From CAYTGR01 sp964437445 (GTDB lineage Bacteria; Chloroflexota; Anaerolineae; B4-G1; SLSP01), in the NCBI GenBank assembly GCA_964437445.1, contig CAYTGR010000002.1, forward strand, positions 62,001 through 126,000: a stretch of DNA of 64,000 bases, read 5' to 3'. Below, one piece after another: positions 1 to 8,644 of this stretch. The position numbers and the translations under genes were made by a program. Each line of letters begins with the position of its first letter. Positions within the stretch are counted from its first letter, which is position 1. Below the pieces are notes generated by a model. That model saw only the letters and a program-made list of their open reading frames with translations, did no database searches and was not told the origin of the DNA.

Positions 1-31
1 GATTTGTGGACGGCAGGGGGCGGCCGGGCAG

Positions 32-865
32 TTATCCTGGGCCTTGATAATGGCGGCTCAGCAGCCTTTCGCCTGCCTGGCCCGGGAGCAGCTGGTAGAG
101 CAGCGGCGACAGCCGTTGCAGCCACGGCCCCACCCGGTAGCGACGGCGGGGAGCGCGGGCCGCGATGATCCGTTCCACCAGCCGGGCCACCACCAGGGGC
201 GGTGGCCCCTGGGTCTCGTCGTGCTCCATGATGGCTAAGGCTTGCTCAAAGGCCGCCCGGTAGGGGGAATCTGCTAAGGGGGCGGCCACGCGCTGCCGGT
301 GGTGGGTGAAGCCGGTGCGGAGATCGCCCGGCTCCACCAGCACCACCTGGATGCCGAACGGCGCTACCTCCAGCCGCAACGTCTCGCTCAGCGCCGCCAA
401 CGCCGCTTTACTGGCACAGTACAGTCCCTGATAGGGCAGGGGGACCCGGGCGGCTATGGAGCCGATGTTGATGATCCGCCCGCTGCGCTGGGCGCGCATG
501 GTCGGTAAGACGGCCCGACAAAGGCGCAGCACGCCCAGCAGATGCACTTCCAGGAGCGCTTGCGCTTCCTCCGGCGTGGTCTCCTCCAACGGGCCGGCCA
601 GACCGTAGCCCGCGTTGTTGATGACCACATCCAGCCGTCCGGCCTCGGCCAGCACCTGCGCCACGGTTGCTTGCACCGAGCGGTCATCGGTCAGGTCCAG
701 GGGCAGCAGAGGGAAAGTCCCGGCGTGGGCCCGGGCGGTGGGGGCGCGACTGGTGCCGAAGACGCGCTGGCCACACGCCGTCAACCACGCCGCGCAAGCT
801 TGCCCGATCCCCGAGGAAGCCCCGGTGATTAAGATGACCTGCGGGGAACGGGCCGGCGTGTTCAT
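32..865 (-). CDS. SDR family oxidoreductase
   Basis: A 277-residue classical short-chain dehydrogenase/reductase. The Rossmann nucleotide-binding motif TGASSGIG is at residues 14-21, NNAG near 83-86, the catalytic Ser near 136, and the YxxxK pair is Tyr149/Lys153 (YCASK). These show an NAD(P)-dependent oxidoreductase; the substrate cannot be read from the sequence. There is no signal peptide, so it is cytoplasmic. Its ATG overlaps the TGA of the upstream flippase fusion by four bases (862-865), so the two are probably translationally coupled. Length is normal for the family. Confidence 0.9.
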   Translation of the reverse strand: MNTPARSPQVILITGASSGIGQACAAWLTACGQRVFGTSRAPTARAHAGTFPLLPLDLTDDRSVQATVAQVLAEAGRLDVVINNAGYGLAGPLEETTPEEAQALLEVHLLGVLRLCRAVLPTMRAQRSGRIINIGSIAARVPLPYQGLYCASKAALAALSETLRLEVAPFGIQVVLVEPGDLRTGFTHHRQRVAAPLADSPYRAAFEQALAIMEHDETQGPPPLVVARLVERIIAARAPRRRYRVGPWLQRLSPLLYQLLPGQAGERLLSRHYQGPG

Positions 866-3399
866 AACGTCACCCGCTCTTCCATCAAGGAGCGCGCTTC
901 GGCCAGCGCCGCATCGCGGATTTCCACCGGGAAGCGGTTGTGCAGGGGGCTGATCCGGGCGCCGGCAGCGGTGGCGGCCCAGAAGAGCCAGGCCAGCGGG
1001 CGCATGAAGCTGCTCAGGTTGACCGCCCGGCGCAGCTCATCCAGCTGGGGTTGATCCCAGCCGCCGAACAAGCCGTAGAAGAACATGAAAAGCGGGTACG
1101 AGGGCAAAATCCCGATAAAGAAAATCAGCACGCTGGTGAGCTGGTCGCCCTGCCAGAGCAGGCCGGTGAGCGGGCGCAGGACGGCGTAATGGGCCGCTCC
1201 CGCCAGCAGCGGCGCGATCAGCGCTTGCCAGAGATAAAAACGTTGTGGGAAGCAGAGCCGGTGGTTGACCAGGTAGGCCACCAGGTCTTTGATCACAATG
1301 GCAATGATGTAGGCAAAAATCAGGGCGTTGATCTGATAGCGGGCCAGCAGCAGGTAGGCCAGGCCGATGCGGATCAACTGCTCCATGCCGACTAAGGCGG
1401 CTTTGAGGTAGGGGCGGTTGGCGGCCAGCTGCACAATATCGCCCACCCAGGAAGGATATTGCAGCGCGCCCCAGAAGATCAGCGGGATCACATAGCGGGC
1501 GGCGCGCGCGAACTCCGGCCCGCTGGCCCCTAAGATGAAGCGGTCGGCCACCGCCAGCAAGATCGCGCCGATGAAGGCGCTGACCAGCGCCCCCCATTTA
1601 TACGCCAGCGTCGCGTAGTACTGGCTTAACGCCTGCCGGGCATTGGAGATCGCTTCGGAGATGGAGGGCATCAGGTTGTTGTAGAGTGTCCAGGCCCCGT
1701 TGTAGGCGAAGATGAAGTTCTGCGCCAGAGTCCAGTTGCCCCAGATTTCGGCGTAATTGACCAAGCGGGTTTGCGTGATGAGAATCTCCACCGATTGTCC
1801 CACCGCCCAGGCCACCGAGCCGAGCATCTCAAACAGCCCAAAGCGGAACGCTTCCTTGACGATGGTCCAATCAAAATGGGCCAGGAAGAAGACCCGCGCG
1901 TTGTACCCCAGCCGGCGGTAGAGCCAGAGCCCCAGCACCAGCGCCAGCACCTCAGTCGCGTAGGCCGCCACACCCAGCCCGATCACACCACCCATCGCCA
2001 GACCGAAGATCGGATGGCTCCGCCCCCAGGCGACGAAGAGAAGCACGAAGATCGGCTGCGTCAGCATGGGGAAGAGCAGGCTGTGGGCCACCTCTACCAC
2101 CTGGCCGTAATCATATCGCTGCATCCCCAGCAACGCATGGCGCATCAGCATGTAGAAGCCGGGAATCTGGATGGCGACGTGGACGATGAGACTCCAGGCG
2201 TAGAAGCCGTAGGCCGTGTTGGGCAACAGCGTGCTGGCAATGGCGGTGACGATGGCGACCTGCACGGCGCCGGAGAGCGCCTGCCACCAGACAAAGACCT
2301 GCCCGTATTGCACCCCCCGCCGGGGATCGTGGACGCGGTACTCCGCCAGGTACTTGACGAAAGCGGCGCTGGTGCCCATATCCAGCAGCAGCCAGAAGAG
2401 GTTGAAAAACTGCGTCACCCGGCCCCAGAGGCCCAGCGCCTGCGCCGAGGGCAGAATGTATGAGGGCAGGATCAGGTTCTGGTAAATGATCAGCGGGATG
2501 AAGAAAATCAGGGCCAGTAGGAAGGCAAACAGGAAGCCGCCCAGGGGGCGGTGGAAACCGATCTCGTCCCAATCTGTTTGCGCCTGCCGGGCGGTGAACT
2601 CCTCCCGGTCAATGACCAGGCGGTCCAGTTCTTCGGGATGGGCGCGGCTGTACCGGCGCACCAGGACAAAGGCCACCCCGGCTATGACCAGCATCCCCGC
2701 CAGCAGGATGAAGATCACGGTGCGCTCGGCGGCATGGGGCACCGGCGAGCCGGGGTAATCGCCATAAGAAAGGGGCGTTTGTCCGCCAGCCTGCCCTACC
2801 AGCGCATAGAGCAGATAGTTGAAGTAGGCCCAATCCTGAAATTGCGGGTTGGTCGTTTCCAGCCAGACGGTCAACAGGTAGACCTGCCCGCTGCCCACCC
2901 GCCCGCCGCTCAAGACCGGTTCCGCGTCCTCAAAGCCCTGGGCCACCGGCTGCCAGCCGGCAGGTAAGGGCGTGATCAGCGAGCGCTCCCGGACCTGAGG
3001 CGCGCTGTTCCAGATGATGTCGGTGGTCAGCGGGTCGGTGCCGGCCGGCGCTGCCGTCAGACTGAGCTCCTCGTCGCGCGTCTCCGTGGTGACCGGCGTC
3101 CCCAGCAACGTGGGCAGCGCAGCGGCGGGTAGATCAGGGCCGGCGATCAGCACCAGGCCGGCGCCTGCCTGCACCCGCGCGGCGATCGTTTCGGACTGCG
3201 GGAGGGTGCCGTTGAGTACGAACACGTCGGCGGCTGCCGGGTCGGTGACCAGCGTGAAGGTTTCGGCCAGCCCCAACGCTGTCTTCACCCGACCTTCCGG
3301 CCCGGCGTAGTAAACCCGCAGCGGGTCGGCGGCAGCCAGCGGCGCGGCGGGCAGCAACCAGAGAGCGATCAACAAGCTGGCGAGGACGAGTTTGCGCAT
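862..3399 (-). CDS. Secreted amidotransferase-like domain fused to a Wzx/MATE-like polysaccharide flippase
   Basis: 845 residues from the ATG at 3399, chosen because GGAGGAA lies just upstream and the protein then begins with a clean signal peptide (MRKLVLASLLIALWLL...AAA). Residues about 25-220 form an extracytoplasmic alpha/beta region resembling ThuA/glutamine-amidotransferase-like folds. A single membrane helix follows near 225-250, then a charged linker, and then about 12-14 hydrophobic segments with the layout of Wzx/MurJ-type lipid-linked oligosaccharide flippases. By family knowledge the membrane part would move lipid-linked glycans; the role of the N-terminal domain is unknown. No glycosyltransferase sits beside it; the downstream partner is the coupled SDR gene. 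The flippase assignment is moderately sure, the N-terminal assignment weak. Confidence 0.7.
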   Translation of the reverse strand: MRKLVLASLLIALWLLPAAPLAAADPLRVYYAGPEGRVKTALGLAETFTLVTDPAAADVFVLNGTLPQSETIAARVQAGAGLVLIAGPDLPAAALPTLLGTPVTTETRDEELSLTAAPAGTDPLTTDIIWNSAPQVRERSLITPLPAGWQPVAQGFEDAEPVLSGGRVGSGQVYLLTVWLETTNPQFQDWAYFNYLLYALVGQAGGQTPLSYGDYPGSPVPHAAERTVIFILLAGMLVIAGVAFVLVRRYSRAHPEELDRLVIDREEFTARQAQTDWDEIGFHRPLGGFLFAFLLALIFFIPLIIYQNLILPSYILPSAQALGLWGRVTQFFNLFWLLLDMGTSAAFVKYLAEYRVHDPRRGVQYGQVFVWWQALSGAVQVAIVTAIASTLLPNTAYGFYAWSLIVHVAIQIPGFYMLMRHALLGMQRYDYGQVVEVAHSLLFPMLTQPIFVLLFVAWGRSHPIFGLAMGGVIGLGVAAYATEVLALVLGLWLYRRLGYNARVFFLAHFDWTIVKEAFRFGLFEMLGSVAWAVGQSVEILITQTRLVNYAEIWGNWTLAQNFIFAYNGAWTLYNNLMPSISEAISNARQALSQYYATLAYKWGALVSAFIGAILLAVADRFILGASGPEFARAARYVIPLIFWGALQYPSWVGDIVQLAANRPYLKAALVGMEQLIRIGLAYLLLARYQINALIFAYIIAIVIKDLVAYLVNHRLCFPQRFYLWQALIAPLLAGAAHYAVLRPLTGLLWQGDQLTSVLIFFIGILPSYPLFMFFYGLFGGWDQPQLDELRRAVNLSSFMRPLAWLFWAATAAGARISPLHNRFPVEIRDAALAEARSLMEERVTL

Positions 3400-3421
3400 C
3401 ACAAGTTCCTCCAGGGTGATT

Positions 3422-3515
3422 TCTGTGGTCTGGCTGGACCACAGACCACGGACCACAGACCACGGAAGACAGACTATAGCTTTCCGGGTGGTCTGTGGTC
3501 AGTCGTCAGCGGTCT
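3422..3515. repeat. Heptad tandem array, GACCACN family, with inverted arm
   Basis: Four perfect 7-base units of the form GACCAC(A/G) run from 3437 to 3464, followed by a degenerate unit. After a short spacer the complementary unit GTGGTCT and decayed relatives occupy 3488-3515. The two arms can pair, so the region is an imperfect hairpin built from 7-base repeats. It lies between the flippase fusion and the GH1 gene, just upstream of the flippase ribosome-binding site. Confidence 0.8.
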
Positions 3516-3534
3516 AAAAGCAACGGCTCACGGT

Positions 3535-4872
3535 TCACTCCAACCCGTTCTGCCGGACGACCTCCGCGTACCACCGCCCGCTGTCTTTCATGATCCGGGC
3601 CTGAGTCTCGTAATCCACGTAGATCAGCCCAAAACGCATCTGGTAGCCGTAAGCCCACTCAAAGTTATCCAGCAGTGACCAGACGAAGTAGCCGCGCAAG
3701 GGGACGCCGGCCTCCAATGCCCGATGGCATTGGGCGATGTGAGCGCGCAGGTAGCGGATGCGCCGTTCGTCGCGCACACGGCCGTCGGCGTCAGGCGCAT
3801 CGGCCACCGGGATGCCGTTCTCGGTGACGTAAAGCACCGCCGGCCGGTAGTCACGCCAGACGCGGGTCAGCATATGATACAGCCCTTCCGGGTAGATTTC
3901 CCACATCTGCGAGTATTCATTGCCCACCGGCTGTACGGCTGAAGCCTGGATGACCGGGAACTCCGGGTCGTGGCGGATGACGTCGCGCGAGTAGTAGTTG
4001 ACGCCCAGGAAATCCAGGGGGGCGGCGATGCGTTCCAGATCGCCGGGCTGGATAAGTCCCGCCCTGGTGCTCAATTGCGGCAGCATGGCCTCCGGATAAG
4101 CACCCCGGTAGAGCGGATCCAGGAAGAGCTGGTTGAGGGCCGCGTCAAAGCGGAACGCGGCGGCCTGGTCCAGTTCGCTCGCGCTGGCCGGTTGCACGTC
4201 GCTGAGATTGAGCGTGATGCCGACCTGGACGGGCCGGCGGGCGGCGGCGCGAATGGCGGCCACTGCCTCACCGTGGGCCAGCAGCAGATGGTGGACAGCG
4301 GCAAAGGCGGCTGCCGGCTCACGGCAGCCCGGCGCATGTTCGCCCGCGAAGTAGCCACCCATCGCCGCGACCCACGGCTCGTTGAGCGTGATCCAGTGCG
4401 TCACCCGGTCACTCAACCGTTCCGCGACGACGCGGGCATACTCCCCGAAGGCGAATGCCGTCTCGCGGACGGGCCAGCCCCCGCGCTCCTCCAGCGCTTG
4501 CGGCAGATCCCAGTGGTAGAGCGTGATGAAAGGCTCAATCCCCTTTTCCAATAGCGCATCCACCAGCCGGTCGTAGAAATCCAGCCCCGCCGGGTTGACC
4601 GGGCCGGTGCCGGTGGGGATGATCCGCGGCCAGGCGATGGAGAAGCGGTAGGCATTGAGCCCCAGTTCGGCCATCAGGGCCACATCTTCTTGCCAGCGGT
4701 GATAGTGGTCGGCGGCCACGTCACCGGTAGCGCCGTGGTAAGTCTTGCCCGGCGTGTGGCTGAAGGTGTCCCAGATCGAGAGCCCGCGCCCGTCTTCGTT
4801 CCAGGCGCCTTCAATCTGGTAGGCGGCGGTCGCCGTCCCCCAGCGGAAACCGATGGGAAAGGGATGGTTCAT
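3535..4872 (-). CDS. GH1 family beta-glucosidase (copy 1)
   Basis: 445 residues, the usual size for single-domain GH1 enzymes. The N-terminus GFRWGTATAAYQIEGA is the family signature. The acid/base is Glu165 in TLNEP and the nucleophile Glu351 in VTENG; the late SLLDNFEW block is also present. It should hydrolyse beta-linked glucosides or galactosides by a retaining mechanism; there is no signal peptide, so it acts on imported oligosaccharides. The start at 4872 was chosen for AAGGAGGA upstream. The open frame extends further upstream only through a repeat array. A second GH1 gene is at 33752-35104. Confidence 0.95.
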   Translation of the reverse strand: MNHPFPIGFRWGTATAAYQIEGAWNEDGRGLSIWDTFSHTPGKTYHGATGDVAADHYHRWQEDVALMAELGLNAYRFSIAWPRIIPTGTGPVNPAGLDFYDRLVDALLEKGIEPFITLYHWDLPQALEERGGWPVRETAFAFGEYARVVAERLSDRVTHWITLNEPWVAAMGGYFAGEHAPGCREPAAAFAAVHHLLLAHGEAVAAIRAAARRPVQVGITLNLSDVQPASASELDQAAAFRFDAALNQLFLDPLYRGAYPEAMLPQLSTRAGLIQPGDLERIAAPLDFLGVNYYSRDVIRHDPEFPVIQASAVQPVGNEYSQMWEIYPEGLYHMLTRVWRDYRPAVLYVTENGIPVADAPDADGRVRDERRIRYLRAHIAQCHRALEAGVPLRGYFVWSLLDNFEWAYGYQMRFGLIYVDYETQARIMKDSGRWYAEVVRQNGLE

Positions 4873-4904
4873 GGATGTGTCCTCCTTGTCAAGATGTTTT
4901 AAGA

Positions 4905-4972
4905 GACCACTGACCACGGACCACCGACCACTCCTGATTTCTGCGTGGTCTGCGGTCTGTCGTCTGTGGTCA
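4905..4972. repeat. Heptad tandem array, GACCACN family, with inverted arm
   Basis: Four consecutive 7-base units GACCAC(T/G/C/T) fill 4905-4932, and after a 12-base spacer four complementary units (GTGGTCT, GCGGTCT, GTCGTCT, GTGGTCA) fill 4945-4972 in strict 7-base phase. The arms are reverse complements, giving a hairpin between the CinA-type gene and the GH1 gene. Confidence 0.85.
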
Positions 4973-4978
4973 TTGCTG

Positions 4979-5485
4979 TCAAGTAGTGTATTTTGGGCCT
5001 TCATGCGTGGATGGCAAACCGACCAGGAACGCGGCCAGATGCTCCAACGCGGCCTGCGCCGAGGCGGCTTGATTGGCGGTGCGGTCGCCGCTCCAGAGGT
5101 GCCGCCAGACCCGCCGCTCGCCGGGAACCGCTAACCCGATGTAGACCAGCCCCACCGGTTTGAGCGGGGTCCCACCGCCCGGCCCGGCGAGGCCGGTGAG
5201 GCTCACTCCCAGCGTGGCCCCGGTCAGCCGGCAAACCCCCACGGCCATCTCCAGCGCGGTCTGTGGGCTGACCGCGCCCCAGCGCTCTAAGGTCTCCGGG
5301 TGTACCCCCAACAGCGTCAGCTTGACCGCGTTGGCGTAGGCAATCACGCCGCCGAGAAAATAAGCCGAGCTGCCGGCGACCGTGGTGAGCCGGTAGCCGA
5401 GCAACCCGCCGGTGCAGGATTCGGCTACGGCCAGCTGCCAGCCGCGCGCGCGCAGCGTCTCACCGATTTGGGCTTCCAGGGTCAT
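4979..5485 (-). CDS. pncC: CinA C-terminal-domain protein (NMN amidohydrolase type)
   Basis: 168 residues matching the stand-alone C-terminal domain of CinA (PncC type). The hallmark AESCTGG lies near residues 21-27 and a TGLAGPGGGTPLKPVGL block lies near 105-121. Characterised members deamidate nicotinamide mononucleotide to the acid form, salvaging NAD breakdown products. The start at 5485 follows CCGGAGG; a longer frame would run into the repeat array upstream. Genes on both sides are in the same direction but separated by heptad arrays, so operon membership is uncertain. The family is clear; the exact reaction is inferred. Confidence 0.85.
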   Translation of the reverse strand: MTLEAQIGETLRARGWQLAVAESCTGGLLGYRLTTVAGSSAYFLGGVIAYANAVKLTLLGVHPETLERWGAVSPQTALEMAVGVCRLTGATLGVSLTGLAGPGGGTPLKPVGLVYIGLAVPGERRVWRHLWSGDRTANQAASAQAALEHLAAFLVGLPSTHEGPKYTT

Positions 5486-5506
5486 CGGGCCTCCGGGGGA
5501 TAAAGA

Positions 5507-5614
5507 GACCACGGACCACAAGACCGCAGACCACGGTTTTCCGGGTGGTCTGCGGTCTGTCGTCTGTCGTCCATTGTCTGTTGTCTCTCATCCATTATCT
5601 GGCGTCCGTTGTCG
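5507..5614. repeat. Heptad tandem array reaching into a coding 3' end
   Basis: Left arm 5507-5535 carries GACCACN units (one shifted by a base). The right arm starts at 5545 with GTGGTCT and continues in 7-base phase through decaying units (GCGGTCT, GTCGTCT, GTCGTCC, ATTGTCT, GTTGTCT and others) to about 5614. The last units form the final codons and TAA stop (5595-5597) of the nucleoside phosphorylase gene, so the array has supplied coding sequence. Confidence 0.8.
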
Positions 5615-6305
5615 GTTGCGCGCACTCCAGCCAGGCCGGGAGCGCCGTTAACAACCGGGGCAGGAGCAGGGCAGTCTGGTCGGCAAAGAGCGCACCGCTG
5701 CCGTCATAAGCTTCGCCACCCCCCACGCCCACCAGGTCGGTGACGAAGCGTAAAATCAGGCAGCGGATGCCGTTCCGCGTGGCGACCCAGGCAATCGCGC
5801 CTGATTCCCAATCGCCGACCGTCGCGCCGTAAGTGGCCTGGAGCCTGGGGAGCTCCTCCACGATCAGGTCGCGGTCGCCGGAGATGAGCAGCGTGCGCCG
5901 CACCGGTTGCGGATAGGGTTCGCGCAGCCAGCTCAGGTCCAAGGAGGTGGTGTAATGGGCGATGGCCGCTTGCGGATCCAGCATTTGTTCCACGATGTCG
6001 TAGACCAGCGTTCGTTCGGCCAGGATGAGCTCGCCGCGCCGGGCCGCGCCGGCGAAGCCGCCGCAGGTGCCTAAGTTGACCAACAGGGTGGGGGACCAGC
6101 GATCTATGGCGTATTGGGTGGAAGCGGCGGCGGCAATTTTGCCCCAGCCACCGTGCAGGAAGATCACCGGTTGTTCCGCGCCGGTGACCCGGAGCGGCCA
6201 GGTGAACCAGGCGCCGAAAGGGGACTCCTGGAGTGCGGCGGCCGGGTAGCAGGCGCGTACCGTTTGCCATTCGGTTGTAGCTGAGATAAGCACGACTGTA
6301 GACAT
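5595..6305 (-). CDS. Nucleoside phosphorylase-type protein (MTA/SAH nucleosidase-like)
   Basis: 236 residues of the PNP/UDP (MTAN-like) superfamily. Visible blocks are VNLGTCGGF near 82-90, the phosphate/ribose-side region, and DWESGAIAWVA containing the Glu expected to contact ribose, followed by RFVTDLVG. It should cleave the N-glycosidic bond of a nucleoside in purine or futalosine salvage; the exact substrate is unclear. ATG at 6305 is preferred over an in-frame TTG seven codons upstream because neither has a strong ribosome-binding site and the fold starts at STVVLIS. The last seven residues are encoded by a heptad repeat array. Confidence 0.75.
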   Translation of the reverse strand: MSTVVLISATTEWQTVRACYPAAALQESPFGAWFTWPLRVTGAEQPVIFLHGGWGKIAAAASTQYAIDRWSPTLLVNLGTCGGFAGAARRGELILAERTLVYDIVEQMLDPQAAIAHYTTSLDLSWLREPYPQPVRRTLLISGDRDLIVEELPRLQATYGATVGDWESGAIAWVATRNGIRCLILRFVTDLVGVGGGEAYDGSGALFADQTALLLPRLLTALPAWLECAQPTTDAR

Positions 6306-6449
6306 GGCAGTCTTATTGTAACTCAAATGGGCAAATTTTGTAGTATGCAGAAAAGTCGTTTCACCGCCGAGTTGCAGAATGCGCAGAGGTCACACCAATC
6401 TGTGCTCTTGGCATCTCAGCGGTGAGTTTTTGCGGTGAAGTCAAAGATC

Positions 6450-6487
6450 TTCAGCGCGGCGGAGCCAGCGCTTAAGCGCCTGACTGC
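6450..6487. repeat. Degenerate copy of the GTAGT multi-hairpin element
   Basis: The stretch with GCGCTTAAGCGCCTGACTGC matches the right half of the dispersed element found complete at 33578-33677 and 50138-50238. It lies just after the histidine kinase stop codon and could form a short hairpin there. Confidence 0.45.
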
Positions 6488-6488
6488 T

Positions 6489-7889
6489 TCAGGAGCGGTT
6501 GGCGCCGGCCGGCAGCCAAAAGGCCAGAGTCAGGCCGCCGCCGGGGGTTGGCTCGGCGTGGATGTGACCGCCGTGTGCTTCCACGATTTGCCGCGCGATG
6601 GCTAACCCCAGGCCGGAGCCACCGGTGGTGCGGCTGCGCGAGGGGTCGCTGCGCCAGAAGCGCTCAAAGAGCCGGGACAGGTCAGCGGCGGGGACGCCGG
6701 GCCCGTTATCGGCCAGGCGGACCGAGACCCCGTTCTTTTCAGCCCGGGCGCTGACCCATATGGTGCAGCCGGCGGGCAGATAGCTGACGGCATTGCTCAG
6801 GATATTGCCGATCACCTGTGCCAGCCGGTCACTATCGGCGTTGACCAGGGGCAGGTTGGTTGGGATGTTGACCTCCAAAGCCAGCCCTTTTTCCTCCAGG
6901 CGGATGCGGTAGGCTTCAGCGGTGCGGGTGAGCAGCTCGCCTAAATCCAGGGGGCCGCGTTCCAGGCGTAGCTGCCCGGCATCGGCCAGTGCCAGCAGCC
7001 GCAAGTCTTCCACCAACCGGTTGAGCGTTTGCACTTGATCCAACGCCGGTTGGATGTTCTCGGTGGTTGGCGTATAGATACCGTCGGCGAGTGCTTCCAA
7101 CGTCCCCTGGAGCACGGCCAGCGGATTGCGCAGCTCGTGGGCGATGTCGGCGGTCTGGGCCCGGCGGGCAGTTTCGGCGCGCGCCAGGCTCTCGGCCATC
7201 TGGTTGAAGGTCTGCGCCAGCTGGGCAACCTCGTCATGGCCCTGGATGGGAGCGCGCGCCTGCAAGTTGCCGGCGGCGATGGCCTGAGCTGCCTGTGTCA
7301 GCTTGTGCAGCGGTGCAACGATCCCCCGTACCAACAGGCCGCCGGCCAGCAGTGCCGTGGCAAACGCGGCGAGGACGCCGTAGAGCAGTGCCGTGCGGGT
7401 TTGGGTGAGGAAGGACTGGGCCGGGGCGGCCAGCGAGTTGGATTCCGCCACCAGGATGAGCAAATATCCCACGGTGGTCCCTTCTACCTGGATGGGAAGC
7501 GCTCGCTGCAGATCGCTGTGCGAAAAATTACCGCTCGGCGGCCCGGCGGAATCGGCCACGCGCTGTCCGGTGGCGTCGGCGACCTGGTAGATGAATTGTT
7601 GTCCCGCGCCGCCCATGGGGCCGTGCATCCCCCCTTGACCTCGTCCTCGCTCCGTTATGGGGAGGGTAGTGGGGAGTTCGGCCAACGCTGCCTGCAGGCC
7701 ATCCCAGGAACCGGTTTGCGTGTAGTAATCGGCCAGGGAGGCAGCCAGCTCTTGCGCCAGGTTGCTGTTCACCATCGCGTAGCGCCGAAAGGCCGCCTCG
7801 GTGCGCGTCGCCACCATTGCCGCGATGGTTCCTACGGCAACGAGGATGACCAGGGCAAAAGCTAACAGCCACTTTTGGTACAGGTTCAT
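6489..7889 (-). CDS. Sensor histidine kinase with HAMP domain (BaeS-like)
   Basis: 466 residues. A first membrane helix spans residues about 7-27, an extracytoplasmic sensor region about 30-165 carries a Gly/Met-rich loop (RGRGQGGMHGPMGG), a second helix spans about 168-190, then HAMP (190-242). The kinase core has the phospho-acceptor His251 in AHELRNPL, an N box (NILSNAVSY), G1 DNGPGV, F box FERFWR and G2 GGSGLGLAI. It will autophosphorylate and pass phosphate to the response regulator encoded just upstream (stop 7960, 70 bases away). The spacer between the two genes contains a 7-base repeat array. The signal is unknown; an envelope-stress role as for BaeS is inference. Confidence 0.92.
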   Translation of the reverse strand: MNLYQKWLLAFALVILVAVGTIAAMVATRTEAAFRRYAMVNSNLAQELAASLADYYTQTGSWDGLQAALAELPTTLPITERGRGQGGMHGPMGGAGQQFIYQVADATGQRVADSAGPPSGNFSHSDLQRALPIQVEGTTVGYLLILVAESNSLAAPAQSFLTQTRTALLYGVLAAFATALLAGGLLVRGIVAPLHKLTQAAQAIAAGNLQARAPIQGHDEVAQLAQTFNQMAESLARAETARRAQTADIAHELRNPLAVLQGTLEALADGIYTPTTENIQPALDQVQTLNRLVEDLRLLALADAGQLRLERGPLDLGELLTRTAEAYRIRLEEKGLALEVNIPTNLPLVNADSDRLAQVIGNILSNAVSYLPAGCTIWVSARAEKNGVSVRLADNGPGVPAADLSRLFERFWRSDPSRSRTTGGSGLGLAIARQIVEAHGGHIHAEPTPGGGLTLAFWLPAGANRS

Positions 7890-7900
7890 ACAAAAAGACC

Positions 7901-7935
7901 TGATACGTGATGCGTGATACGTGATGCGTGATGGG
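7901..7935. repeat. Heptad tandem array, TGAT(A/G)CG family
   Basis: Five successive 7-base units (TGATACG, TGATGCG, TGATACG, TGATGCG, TGATGGG) sit between the response regulator and histidine kinase genes, ending 11 bases upstream of the kinase ATG, where they leave no obvious ribosome-binding site. No inverted arm is visible. Confidence 0.9.
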
Positions 7936-7959
7936 TGGACCGGTAATGGATAAAACTTA

Positions 7960-8643
7960 TCATATTTCCAGCCGATACCCGACGCCGCGCACGGTGGCGA
8001 TGTAACGCGGGTTGGCCGGATCGGGTTCTACTTTGCGGCGCAGGTTCTTGATGTGGGCATCTATCGTCCGCTCGTAGGCTTCAAAGGCGACGCCTTGCAC
8101 GGTTTCCAGCAGGTCGGCGCGCGAGAAAACGCGCCCCGGCGCGCTTAAGAGCACGGCCAGCAGCTCAAATTCGGTGGGGGTCAGCTCCACTGGCTGACCG
8201 TCTACCGTTACTTCCCGGCGGCCACGATCCAGCACAAAGGGCCCGGCGCGCAGGATTTCGGCAGGAGCGGGAGCGGCTTGCGTCCGCCGCAACACGGCCC
8301 GGACGCGCGCCACCAGCTCGCGCGGGCTGAAGGGTTTGGGGACGTAATCATCGGCGCCTAATTCCAGACCGATGATGCGGTCGGTCTCTTCCACCCGCGC
8401 GGTGAGCATGATGATCGGCAGCTGGGGCTGTTCGGTGCGGATACGGCGGGTGAACTCCAATCCATCCAGCCGGGGCATCATCAGGTCCAGCACCACCAGG
8501 TCGGGCTTCTCCTGCCGGGCAACGAAGAGCGCCTCCTGCCCATCCCGCGCCGTGACGACGCGGAAGCCGGCCTGCTCTAAGTAACCGCGTACTACCCGCA
8601 CGAGCTGGGCTTCATCATCAGCCACTAAGATGGTCTGGGCCAT
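7960..8643 (-). CDS. OmpR-family response regulator
   Basis: 227 residues from the ATG at 8643, preceded by GGAGAA. The receiver domain (1-120) has acidic pocket residues DDE near 9-11, phospho-acceptor Asp53 in LDLMMPRLDG, and the conserved Lys in VPKPF. The C-terminal winged-helix domain ends with the typical IKNLRRKVEPDP...TVRGVGYRLE block. It is the partner of the kinase at 6489-7889. It starts one base after the TGA of the ROK kinase gene, so ROK, regulator and sensor very likely form one transcript. Confidence 0.93.
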   Translation of the reverse strand: MAQTILVADDEAQLVRVVRGYLEQAGFRVVTARDGQEALFVARQEKPDLVVLDLMMPRLDGLEFTRRIRTEQPQLPIIMLTARVEETDRIIGLELGADDYVPKPFSPRELVARVRAVLRRTQAAPAPAEILRAGPFVLDRGRREVTVDGQPVELTPTEFELLAVLLSAPGRVFSRADLLETVQGVAFEAYERTIDAHIKNLRRKVEPDPANPRYIATVRGVGYRLEI

Positions 8644-8644
8644 G

